Shown piece after piece: positions 26,951 through 35,500 of a stretch of DNA of 64,000 nucleotides. The notes under the pieces are model-generated. The model made no database searches. It was not told where the DNA came from and was given only the letters and a program-made list of their open reading frames with translations. Source of the DNA: Streptomyces platensis. GTDB taxonomy: Bacteria > Actinomycetota > Actinomycetes > Streptomycetales > Streptomycetaceae. The translations under genes and the position numbers were made by a program. The stretch is taken from NCBI RefSeq assembly GCF_008704855.1, contig NZ_CP023691.1:434001-498000 (forward strand). The letters run 5' to 3'. Each line of letters starts with the position of its first letter. The stretch's first letter is position 1.

Positions 26951-27746
26951 CAACTGGACCCGCATCGTCATCGACGGCGCCGCGGAGCGCCCCGACGCCG
27001 ATCTGCTCCGCCGGCTCGCCCACGGCGAGACCGCCGTAGTCGTACTGCGCAACCTGCTGCCCGCCGAGGCGTTCGCCGACAACCGCACCCGCATCGGCAA
27101 GCTCTTCGCCAACGCCTCCACGACCAGCTACGCCAACGGCGCCCTCACCACCATCGGCCCGTACCTGGCCAAGTACCTCCAGGACCTGGACGGCTACTTC
27201 CAGGCCGCCGACGAGGCCAAGGACATGCTGGACACGGCCGGCTTTGACCTCGCCGACCAGGTCCGCGCCGGGCTCAGGGACGCCTTCGGCCTCGACGCGG
27301 TCTCGGTCGCGCAGGAGCCGGACGGCCGCGACTACGCGGCGTCCGTCGTCCGCATCCACGCCGACGGCGTCCGCAACCCCCTGCACAACGACAACATCAT
27401 GCGGGACGCCCAGGGCACCGGCATCGCCCTCACCGACCTCGCGTACCAGCTGAGCTGCGTGGTCTGCCTGCAAGAGTGCGACGAGGGCGGCGAGCTGCGC
27501 ATGTACCGCAAGCCCTGGGAGCCCGTGGACGAGACGTACAAGATCCAGGACGGTCTCGGCTACGACGAGGCCGTGGTCGACGGCTACCCCTGCTGCGAGT
27601 TCAAGCCGCAGGCCGGAGACGTCTACCTGATCAACCCCACGCGATACCACTCCATCGAGCGGGTCACCGGCGCCGACCGCCTCACCATGGGCTTCTTCAT
27701 GGGTTTCGCCGACGACGTGCTCCAATCCGCGGTGGTGTGGGGATGA
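26937..27746 (+). CDS. Fe(II)/2-oxoglutarate-type oxygenase
   Basis: 269 residues. The iron triad is visible as His150-x-Asp152 (LHNDNIMRD) and His238 (TRYHSIERV), with Arg248 in the 2-oxoglutarate carboxylate position (GADRLTMGFFMGF). Several cysteines (174, 177, 181, 219, 220) are unusual for the family and may be structural. It is expected to hydroxylate or desaturate a pathway intermediate. The start lies within the end of the amidotransferase gene behind GAAGGAG, and its stop overlaps the deacylase start (ATGA). Confidence 0.8.
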   Translation: MPTTDNWTRIVIDGAAERPDADLLRRLAHGETAVVVLRNLLPAEAFADNRTRIGKLFANASTTSYANGALTTIGPYLAKYLQDLDGYFQAADEAKDMLDTAGFDLADQVRAGLRDAFGLDAVSVAQEPDGRDYAASVVRIHADGVRNPLHNDNIMRDAQGTGIALTDLAYQLSCVVCLQECDEGGELRMYRKPWEPVDETYKIQDGLGYDEAVVDGYPCCEFKPQAGDVYLINPTRYHSIERVTGADRLTMGFFMGFADDVLQSAVVWG

Positions 27747-28312
27747 CGGCACACACGGTCTCGCCCGACGCCCCCGCACAGCCGGCCCCGACGCAGCACG
27801 CGGACAGCACCCCCGGCACGACCTCCGCCCGGCTGCTGGCCCTCCTCCAGGACGGCCAGGCTCGGCACCGCCTCATCGAACATGCCCCGGAGGGCCGGAC
27901 GGACGTGGTCAGCGCACTCCGCGGGAATGCACTGGAGCAGGCGGCCAAGTGCATCGTGGTGCGCGTCAAGGTCACCAAGAAGTCCTCGCGTTACGCCCTC
28001 GCCGTCGTCCCCGGCGACCGGCGCGTGGACCTGGCCCGGCTCAAGGAGCTGTACGACGCACGCCATGTCTCCTTCGCCGACCAGGCCACCGCGGAACGGC
28101 TGTCCCACTGCGTCAGCGGCTCCATCGTCCCGTTCTCCTTCGACCCCGAGCTGGAGCTGATCGTCGACCCCGGCCTGCTGGAACACCAGGAGATCTTCTT
28201 CAACGCGGCTGAGCTGGACCTGTCCCTCGCCCTGCACACGGAGGACTACCAGCGGCTGGCCGCCCCGCAAGTGACGCCCATAGCCGAGCCCCTGACAGGG
28301 ACCGCATCATGA
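27743..28312 (+). CDS. YbaK/ProX-type aminoacyl-tRNA deacylase domain protein
   Basis: 189 residues. The YbaK/EbsC fold is seen from about 30 onward: AKCIVVRVKVTKKSSRYALAVVPGDRRVDL, LSHCVSGSIVPFSFDPELELIVDP and LLEHQEIFFNAAELDLSLALHTEDY. Free-standing members hydrolyse mischarged aminoacyl-tRNA. The first 30 residues are a Pro/Thr-rich extension. As the last large gene of a biosynthetic operon (ATGA overlap upstream), it could protect the producer from tRNA mischarged with its own amino acid-like product (inference). Confidence 0.82.
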   Translation: MTAHTVSPDAPAQPAPTQHADSTPGTTSARLLALLQDGQARHRLIEHAPEGRTDVVSALRGNALEQAAKCIVVRVKVTKKSSRYALAVVPGDRRVDLARLKELYDARHVSFADQATAERLSHCVSGSIVPFSFDPELELIVDPGLLEHQEIFFNAAELDLSLALHTEDYQRLAAPQVTPIAEPLTGTAS

Positions 28313-28377
28313 CGCCGACGGCAACGGTGACGGTTTCGGAACCGCGGCCGGCCCAGCACAAGGTGCACCGCACCTAG
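28309..28377 (+). CDS. possible 22-residue peptide at operon end
   Basis: The ATG overlaps the deacylase stop (ATGA), and AGGGA lies 8 nt upstream. The 22-codon frame reads MTPTATVTVSEPRPAQHKVH followed by Arg-Thr and a TAG stop at 28375-28377, ahead of a strong hairpin. The coupling and ribosome site argue for translation; the length and lack of known homology argue for caution. It could be a substrate peptide for the ATP-grasp or PP-loop enzymes, or have no function. Confidence 0.35.
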   Translation: MTPTATVTVSEPRPAQHKVHRT

Positions 28378-28391
28378 CGACGACGCGCAGC

Positions 28392-28439
28392 GTGGACCCC
28401 GTCGGTGGTGGGAATGCCCCAGCCGCCCACGGGGTCCAC
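28392..28439 (+). terminator. hairpin ending the PP-loop/ATP-grasp operon
   Basis: GTGGACCCCGT (28392-28402) pairs perfectly with ACGGGGTCCAC (28429-28439) across a 26-nt loop. It lies between the operon end (28377) and the convergent pentapeptide gene stop (28528), and could serve both directions. Confidence 0.75.
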
Positions 28440-28527
28440 ACGCGGGTCGTCACCGCACCGCACCTCTCCCGGGCGACGCCCGGGCCGTGGCTCGACGTGG
28501 TTACCCCGGCGTGCGGCCGGCGGCAAC

Positions 28528-30834
28528 TCAGACCGGCGGGGTGAGGAACTCTTCCCAGGTCAGGAGCCCGGCGTCCACCTGCGAGCGAGCGTAGCCGCTG
28601 GGTCCGATGGAGTCGGCGTCGAGCGCCGTCTCCAGGGCCGTCGTCGCTGCGAAGGCCACCTCCCGTTGCTGGGGCCGGTCCCGCAGCCGGACCAGGACGC
28701 AGCCGTGGACGGGCAGGTCCGTGGGCCCCGTGTAGACGCGCATGGTGGGGTAGGCGGCCGGGCGGGGCTGGACGGCCACTGTGCCCGCGGTGATCTCCCA
28801 GTAGTTCTCGGCGCGGATGGGAGCGTCGGTGGCGAGGGTGTAGTTCTGCTGCTTGAAGGCCGCGATGAGTTCGGAACCGGCCGTGGGAGCGTTGAGGTAC
28901 TGGGCGTCGGCGGCGGGCAGTTTGAAGAGGAAGTGCGCGGTGCTGTCGTCAAAGACGCGCAGTTCGCTGGGGCGGACCGTGATGCGGTAGGCGCGGGGCG
29001 CGGCGGTGTTCGGGTCCTTGGAGTTGTCCAGGAAACGGGCTTGGACTTTCTGGACCTTGGCGCCGTCGCCGAGCGGCCGGCCTGCCGTGGTGAAGGCGTC
29101 GGCCAGCGCGTGCAGGTCTCCGGAGTCCAGGGAAGCCCGGGCGGCCGCGGGAAGTGCGAAGAGCGGGACGCCACGGCTTGTCGCGACGGCGGCGTCGACG
29201 AGCAGGGCCGAGCGTAGTGTGGTGTCACTGAAGTCGGCCCCGTGCAGCAGGGCTCCGGCGAGGGAGAAGGGCCGCCGGCCGTCTCCCGGTGCGGCGTGGC
29301 AGCCGGGCAGCTTGGCCTGGATCAGGACGCAGTCGCTGAGGTCCGTACCGGAGAGGTACGACTGGGTCAGCCGGATCCCCTGGAGGTAGCCGCCCGCCAG
29401 CACGGCGCCGTCGAAGTCCACGTGGTCGACCGTGGCACCGGTCCCGAACCACTGGATGCCGTGCAGGTCGGCTCCGGCCAGGTTGGCGGCGGTTGCCCGG
29501 GTGCCCTCGCACACCGCGCCGCGCAGGACTGCGGGTCGGGCCTGGTCGGTGAGGACGTCGATGCCGGAGCCGCTGTCGTGGAGTTGCAGGGTGTAGCGCT
29601 CGATGCGCCAGCGGGTCCCCTTGAGCACGGAGACGACCTCGTCGTGCGGCGAGAGGGTGACGCCGTGTTTGGCGAAGGCCGCGACCACATCCTCCGGGGC
29701 GTACTTGGCGGCATCGAGCTCTTGTGGTGTGACCGAGTCAAGGGTGAACAGGAACGCCTTGGCGCCGAGCCGGGCGTGGGACAGGTCCGCACCCGACAGG
29801 TCGGCGTGGGCGAGGTTCGCTCCCGGGCCGTTGACGTTGCGCAGTGTCGTCTTGCGCAGGTCGGCGCCGACCGCGACGACCTCGCTCAGGTCGGCGTTGT
29901 CGAGGACCGAGCCGGCCAGCTCGGCGTCCGAGAGGAGCGTTCCCGCGAGGTGGGCGCCGGTCAGGTCACAGGAGGCCAGGGTCGCGGCTCGGAGGTCGGC
30001 ACCGGAGAGGTTGGCGCCGCTGCAGTCGAGGAGGTGCCGACCGTCCGGAGCGGAACCGGGGCCCGAGTCGGCGGTGGTGCCGAGGACCGCGCCGCGGGCG
30101 TGGCTCTGCGCGAGCACGACCCGGGCCGCGCTTCGCAGCTTGCCCCAGGAGACCGCTTCGAGACGGGCTCCGGTCAGGTCGGTGTCGTCCAGGACGGTGC
30201 CGTCGCAGTGGGTACCGGTCAAGGTGGTGGCGGAGAGCGTGGCGTGGCTCAGGTCGGCGGACGAAAGGTTGGCCCCGGTCAGGTCGCTGGAGGTCAGATC
30301 CGCCCTGCTGAGGTCGACGCCGGAGAGGTCGGCACCGGCGAGAATCAGCTGCCGCAGATCGGCCTCGATGGCGGACTTGGTGCGGCGGATGTCGTCGAGA
30401 CCGGGGGTGACGGTCTGTGGGGCGAAGACGCCCGGGGTGTCGTCCGTCATGGTGAGGAGCGGGGCCAGCTTGTCCACGCTGTAGGTGATTGCTTTGGGTC
30501 CCTCGGGCGTCCGGACCTGCCATGTTGTGCCCAAGGGCGACCCGGACAGTTCGAAGACGGCCGCTTGGGTGGCGTTCTCCGTGAGGGTCAGCCAGCCGGT
30601 GTCCGTGTCCAGCCGGATCCACAGCAGACCGGCGAGCCGGATCAGCGTTCCACCGTCGCCGCCCTGATAGAGCGTCACCCGCTCGGCCGGTGTGACGTCC
30701 GGCGCTGCCATCCCCGGCACCGGGATCTTCTTCCCGCCGCTGCCGTGGACCTCGAAGGTGGTCAGATAGACGGTGGAAGACCCTCCGGTGGAGGCGAAGA
30801 GCAGCTTGCCCGCGAACTGTCCGGGTCCTGTCAT
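28528..30834 (-). CDS. pentapeptide-repeat protein with recurring LF-L modules
   Basis: 768 residues. The N-terminal about 140 residues are beta-rich and unassigned. Pentapeptide A(D/N)LXX repeats fill about 165-230, 272-355 and 432-545, predicted to form right-handed beta-helices. A separate module occurs at about 361-411, 557-619 and 635-681: it starts FLFxL, continues to L(D/N)(A/S), then a short helix with AAF and a Trp or Tyr-x-Ile strand. The same module is seen in the 1278-aa protein of this operon. There is no signal peptide or membrane helix. The ribosome site AGGGAGC precedes the ATG, 10 bp after the BPI-like gene. The function is unknown; scaffold or delivery roles are possible. 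Confidence 0.75.
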   Translation of the reverse strand: MTGPGQFAGKLLFASTGGSSTVYLTTFEVHGSGGKKIPVPGMAAPDVTPAERVTLYQGGDGGTLIRLAGLLWIRLDTDTGWLTLTENATQAAVFELSGSPLGTTWQVRTPEGPKAITYSVDKLAPLLTMTDDTPGVFAPQTVTPGLDDIRRTKSAIEADLRQLILAGADLSGVDLSRADLTSSDLTGANLSSADLSHATLSATTLTGTHCDGTVLDDTDLTGARLEAVSWGKLRSAARVVLAQSHARGAVLGTTADSGPGSAPDGRHLLDCSGANLSGADLRAATLASCDLTGAHLAGTLLSDAELAGSVLDNADLSEVVAVGADLRKTTLRNVNGPGANLAHADLSGADLSHARLGAKAFLFTLDSVTPQELDAAKYAPEDVVAAFAKHGVTLSPHDEVVSVLKGTRWRIERYTLQLHDSGSGIDVLTDQARPAVLRGAVCEGTRATAANLAGADLHGIQWFGTGATVDHVDFDGAVLAGGYLQGIRLTQSYLSGTDLSDCVLIQAKLPGCHAAPGDGRRPFSLAGALLHGADFSDTTLRSALLVDAAVATSRGVPLFALPAAARASLDSGDLHALADAFTTAGRPLGDGAKVQKVQARFLDNSKDPNTAAPRAYRITVRPSELRVFDDSTAHFLFKLPAADAQYLNAPTAGSELIAAFKQQNYTLATDAPIRAENYWEITAGTVAVQPRPAAYPTMRVYTGPTDLPVHGCVLVRLRDRPQQREVAFAATTALETALDADSIGPSGYARSQVDAGLLTWEEFLTPPV

Positions 30835-30844
30835 GGTGTGCTCC

Positions 30845-32515
30845 CTACGCGGTCTTGTAGCGCACGTCGGCGAGGACGGACACGTAGTGCTCCTGGATGC
30901 TCAGCACGGCCTGGTCGAACAGGAAAGTGAAGTCCTGCACGATCGGCAGTGCGACGCCCTTGCTGCCGAGGTCTTCGAGGACCTGGTCGTAGTGCGGTTC
31001 GCCGACGATGGGCCACACGGTGGTGCCGAACGTCGTCGGGTCGAGGTGCGGGACGTCGGAGGACTTGAGCGTGGCTTGGAACATCACCTTGTGAAAGCGG
31101 TACTGCATCGTCTGGGCGTTGCCGGCGGCGCCGAGTTTGAGGTCGCGGAGGATGTCGGTGCGGAGCAGATCGAAGACGATCTTCGGCTTCTCGTCGTCGT
31201 CCTCGATGGTCAGCGTGAATTCGAGGTTCTGGGTGACGACCATGCCCATCACGGTGGTGGCCTTCTCGATGGCCGCGTAGTACTCCTCGGAAATCTTGAG
31301 GTCGCTCAGATCCGTGGCGAGGTCGCTCGTCTTGGTGTAGGCGTTGCCGTCCATGTGCTTGAGCACCTTGTTGTACACGTCGGACGGCAGCTGCTGCTGA
31401 AGGATCTTCTCGGTCTCCGCGGTGAACTCGTGGACCGGGGCGAACGCGTAGGTCTGCGGGAGGTCCTGGTTCGGCAGCGGCAGCGGAGTGACCTGGGCGG
31501 TCATGGTGCAGCCCTTGTACGGCTTGAACGCCGGCACCAGGGTGAGGTAGGTGTCCACCTTCAGGCTGTCCGGGTCCGGGATGTCTTTCGGCGTGAGGGT
31601 GAAGTCGAGCTTCCCGGCCTTCCAGTAGGCCCAGTGCAGGGCGCCCACCGTGTATTCGGAGACGTAGACCTCCAGATGGTGGTCGTCCGTCGGCGGCGTC
31701 GGCACCGGCAGGGCCACGGGGTGCGGGCCGGGGTAGGGCGTGCCCTTGTAGGTCACCTCGCCCGTGACGCCGATCGTGATGCCGTTGTCGCCGGGGAAGG
31801 TGAGTTTGGAGTCGCCGATGGCGAAGTCGAAGGTGATGTAGTCGGTGAGTTTGCCGCTGGCGGGAATGGACGCGAGCATCGGGTTGATCGCGTTTTCGAC
31901 GGGCTCGGCGAACTCGACGCCGCCGATGGCGGCCACGGCGTCCATGTTGAGGTGTTCGCCGCCCCAGAATTCCTTCTCGTGCCGGATGACGCTGCCGCCC
32001 GGCGGGTCGGTCTTGCTGTCGGAGGGGGTCGCGGTCGAGCTCTGGTAGGTGATGTCGTAGGCGTTGCGGCCAGGGTTGTAGGTGAAGCTCACGGTCACAC
32101 TGGTGTCGAGCTTGCCGATGCTGGGGTTGTAGCCGAAGGTGTCCGGGCCCTCCGACCTGTAATCGTGACCGGTCCTGACGGTGAACGTGTCCTTGGTCCA
32201 GGTCTCCGTCCACTTGTACGGCACGGAGAATGCCTTGGCGTCAAAGGTGAGCGTGAACGTGCCGTTCGCCTGCTGCTTGACGCCTTGATACGTGGGCTCG
32301 AAACTTTCCAGCTCGCCATCGGTCAGGGTGACGTCCAGCTTCTGGCAGGTGATCACTGTGCTGCCGGTGTCTTCGATCTTGAAGTCCGCGATATCGGAGA
32401 CGTCGTGGTCCGGGAAGTTCATGCCCTTGAGGTCGTTCACCAGCACGTCCTTGACGTAGTGCTGGGTGAAGAAGTCGATGCCCTTCGGGCCGATGGCAAC
32501 GGTGAGTGTCTGCAT
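30845..32515 (-). CDS. BPI/LBP-like (TULIP) lipid-binding protein
   Basis: 556 residues from ATG 32515 (AAGGAG upstream). The order of landmarks follows animal BPI/LBP/CETP proteins: an N-terminal IGPKGIDFFTQHYVKD helix followed by a PD motif; a mid-protein HHLEVYVSEYTVGALHWAYW and GKLDFTLTPKDIPDPDS, like the segment opening the second BPI module; and a C-terminal LPIVQDFTFLFDQAVLSI then VLADVRY. This implies two tubular lipid-binding modules in a boomerang arrangement able to hold lipid acyl chains. No signal peptide is visible, so export would need another route. It is the middle gene of a three-gene operon. The homology is judged by eye from motifs. Confidence 0.65.
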   Translation of the reverse strand: MQTLTVAIGPKGIDFFTQHYVKDVLVNDLKGMNFPDHDVSDIADFKIEDTGSTVITCQKLDVTLTDGELESFEPTYQGVKQQANGTFTLTFDAKAFSVPYKWTETWTKDTFTVRTGHDYRSEGPDTFGYNPSIGKLDTSVTVSFTYNPGRNAYDITYQSSTATPSDSKTDPPGGSVIRHEKEFWGGEHLNMDAVAAIGGVEFAEPVENAINPMLASIPASGKLTDYITFDFAIGDSKLTFPGDNGITIGVTGEVTYKGTPYPGPHPVALPVPTPPTDDHHLEVYVSEYTVGALHWAYWKAGKLDFTLTPKDIPDPDSLKVDTYLTLVPAFKPYKGCTMTAQVTPLPLPNQDLPQTYAFAPVHEFTAETEKILQQQLPSDVYNKVLKHMDGNAYTKTSDLATDLSDLKISEEYYAAIEKATTVMGMVVTQNLEFTLTIEDDDEKPKIVFDLLRTDILRDLKLGAAGNAQTMQYRFHKVMFQATLKSSDVPHLDPTTFGTTVWPIVGEPHYDQVLEDLGSKGVALPIVQDFTFLFDQAVLSIQEHYVSVLADVRYKTA

Positions 32516-32535
32516 AGGTGAGACTCCTTGTGTCG

Positions 32536-35500
32536 TCAGGCGGGAATGGCGTAGACCTGCAAGCCGTCGCCACTGCGGTAGAGGTGGTAGAGGGTGCCGC
32601 CGTCCTGGACCTGCCACGCGCCGCCGGGGACGGTCACGGTGACGGCTGCGTCGTTGGTGAGCGTGATGTGGTGGGCGACGAAGTCCGCCCTGACGGCCGA
32701 GATGTTCCGGTCGTCGTAGTTCGGCTGCGCGGTGAGCGGGAGCGTGAAGAGGGGCGGGGTGGGCGTCCAGTGGGCGAAGGACGGGCCGTCATGGGTCGCG
32801 GCCAGCGGTGCGTGGCCCAGGGCGTACAGGTTGCGCCAGACGTCCACCGCGATCTTCGCGGCGACGATGTTCTGCGGGGTCGTGGTGACGGTGGTGTCGG
32901 GCGTGCGCACGAGGAACCGTCCGTCGGGGCCATAGATGTCGAGCAGGTAGTCCTCGGGCCTGGATCCGGCGCCGGAGCAGGACAGCACGTAGGTGTAGCC
33001 CTGGGACTCGACGGCCATGTCGAGATAGGTGACGGGGGCGTCGGCGTGCGCGCCGTCGCCGCGCAGCGGGAAGGAGGAGGTGCACGCGTAGACGTCGGTC
33101 AGGCTGCTGTCGTTCGTGGCCGGGGCGAGCTTCCAGGCGTTGCCGCGCTCGTCGTCCAGCACGAGCCATTGCGCGCCGGCCCGTTGGACACGGATCGTCG
33201 TCCCGGTCAGGCGGTGGTGGACGGCCAGGCCGTGGTCACCGTTGCGCACCTGCCACGCCATGCCGCGGGGGTCGGAGATGACCCACGAGCGGCCCTTCTC
33301 GGTCACCGTGATCTGTGCGCTCTGCGCGGGGTCGTCCATATGGTCCGGGTCGTAGGCCAGAGCGATGCCGTTCGCGGCGAGCACGTCGATCAGTGGGTCG
33401 TTCGCCGGCTGGAAGCGCGCCGAGTCGAGCTGTGCGCTGAAGTGGGCGTCGAGGGGGAACAACAGGGTGGCGTCCGCCTCTTGCAGTGCTCCGTGCAGCG
33501 CCTCGGGAATGGTGCCGGCGTCCAGGGCGGTGGCGAGCTGTGCGGTGGGGGCCTGACAGACGGCGGGGCCGGTGGTGAAGGACGGCACCGGATTGCCCTT
33601 GGTGTCGAATGCCTGGATGCGGTTGTTGAGTGACTCCAGGACCAGGATGCGGCCGTCCGGGGCGACAGCGAGTGCCTTCGGGCCCTTGAGCAGCCCTTCG
33701 CGGATGCCCTGACCGGAGACGAGCAGTGCTTCCGGGGCCTTGTCGTCGGTGACCGGTTCCGCCGGCAGGGGCAGCAGCATGAGTTTGTGGTGCTGCCAGG
33801 AGCAGGCGATCACGGCGTTGCTGGGGTGGACGGCCAGCGCGTCCACGTTCCCCAGCGGGAACCGGCCCCAGCTCGGGAGGTCCTTCTGGTCGAAGCCGAA
33901 GTCCCGCGCACCGTCGTCGAGCTGCACCTGCCGCAGATGCATGACGCCGTCGCGCGGGTCCAGGACGAAGTTCGTCTCGTCAATGGCCTCGGCGTTGGGG
34001 GACGGCGCGTAGGCGATGGCGGGGCGGGCGGTGAAGCCGACAGTCGTGGTCTTCCGCCGGGAGTCGGGGTCCGCCAGCACGGAGATGTTCTGCACCGCCC
34101 ACAGCTGGTCGTCGGAGACCGGCGCGTCGGGACGGTCCGGGTGGAGCTCCTGGCCGGAGGCGCGCCAGGCGTAACCGACTTGGAAGGCACTGTTGTTGAG
34201 GGTGGCGGCGGCGATGTCGCACAGACCGGAAGTGCCCTGGCAGTCGAGGTCGGCCTTGGTGGCGCTCGGGGGCGTACCGTCGGCGCGCCAGCTCGGCTTG
34301 CCGCCGGTCAGCGCGAGCTGTTCCTTGTAGACGTACTGGGTGTCGGGCGCGAGCGGCACCAGGTTCTCCGTGATCTGGTGATCGCCCAGGTCGAGTACCC
34401 CCTCCCCGGTGGGCTTCGAGGGCGTCCAGTCGCTCTGCCAGGACCCGGCCAGCCAGCCGTTGGCGCTGTAGACGCCCGCGACGATCCGCAGGTCGCCGCC
34501 CGCCGGCACGTCCGCGAACCGGAGCCGCAACGGCTCCTTGCTGGTCACATGCGGCAGCTCGCCGGTGAGCTGCCGGCTTGCGCCACCCCGGTACTGCAAC
34601 GTCACCAGGTACCGGGTCGCCACCGCCGGCCACACTGCCGTCTCAGGATGGCCGGCCTCGCCGTGCCGCGGGTCGGGGTGCAGGGTGAGGGACACGTCCA
34701 GCGACCGGCTGGCCTTGACCGTGACGCAGGCGGGGGAAGACAGCACCTCGCCCGTCGTGATCGCGATCTGCTCGAAGTCCAGACCGGCGGCCACCAGCTT
34801 CAGCGCCCATCCCACCGGCCCGAAGGCGTTCGCGAGCGCGCCCTCGCCGACCTGCTCGACCAGCCACTCCCCCAGCTTCTCCAGGCCCTTCTGCACCACG
34901 ATGCCGAGGACGAAGTTGGCCGCCGCGGTGAGGAACTTGGAGGAACGGGTGAGTGCGGTGCCTACCGCGATCGTCCCCCCGGCGAGCGGAATGCCGACGC
35001 CGAGCGCCGCAGCGACCAGGTCGCGGTCGTTGATGATCCGGTTGAAGAGCTTGGTGCTGGTGAGGGCCTTCCCCGCGGCCAGGCAGACCAGTGGCACGCC
35101 GTACTCCCACAGCGCCGTGAGCAGAGCTCCTTGGGTGCTGACGTCCGCGTTCCAGTCCGAGGTGCCCAGGCTGCCGAAGTACAGCTTCACCGAGGCAGCC
35201 TTCCCCAACGCGAACGACACCTGCTTCGGCTCCGCGGGAACGGGGATGCCGAGGATCGTGTCCACCGCCGAGACCGAGCCCCACTTGGTGACGGAGCCGA
35301 GCGACGTCCCCGACTCGTCGAAGAGTTCGTAACCCAGGTAGAGGGTGCGCAGATAGGAGTTGGAGGCGTCGATGCTGAAGGTGCCGGCGTCGTCCACGCC
35401 GGGGGCTCCCACGTTCACGCCGTGATGGGAGGTGGGCTCGTCCACGGTCCATCGGTAGGAGGGAGTCCGGGGTGCGGACGCGCCGAGCGCCGCTGGTCCG

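Noticed and set aside
29242..30930. 562-residue open frame on the plus strand
   Set aside because: It is antisense to the pentapeptide-repeat gene and shows repetitive GV/GQ text mirroring the repeats; no ribosome site or known domain.
30773..32521. 582-residue plus-strand open frame
   Set aside because: Shadow of the BPI-like gene; Val/Gly/Arg-rich with no recognisable fold.
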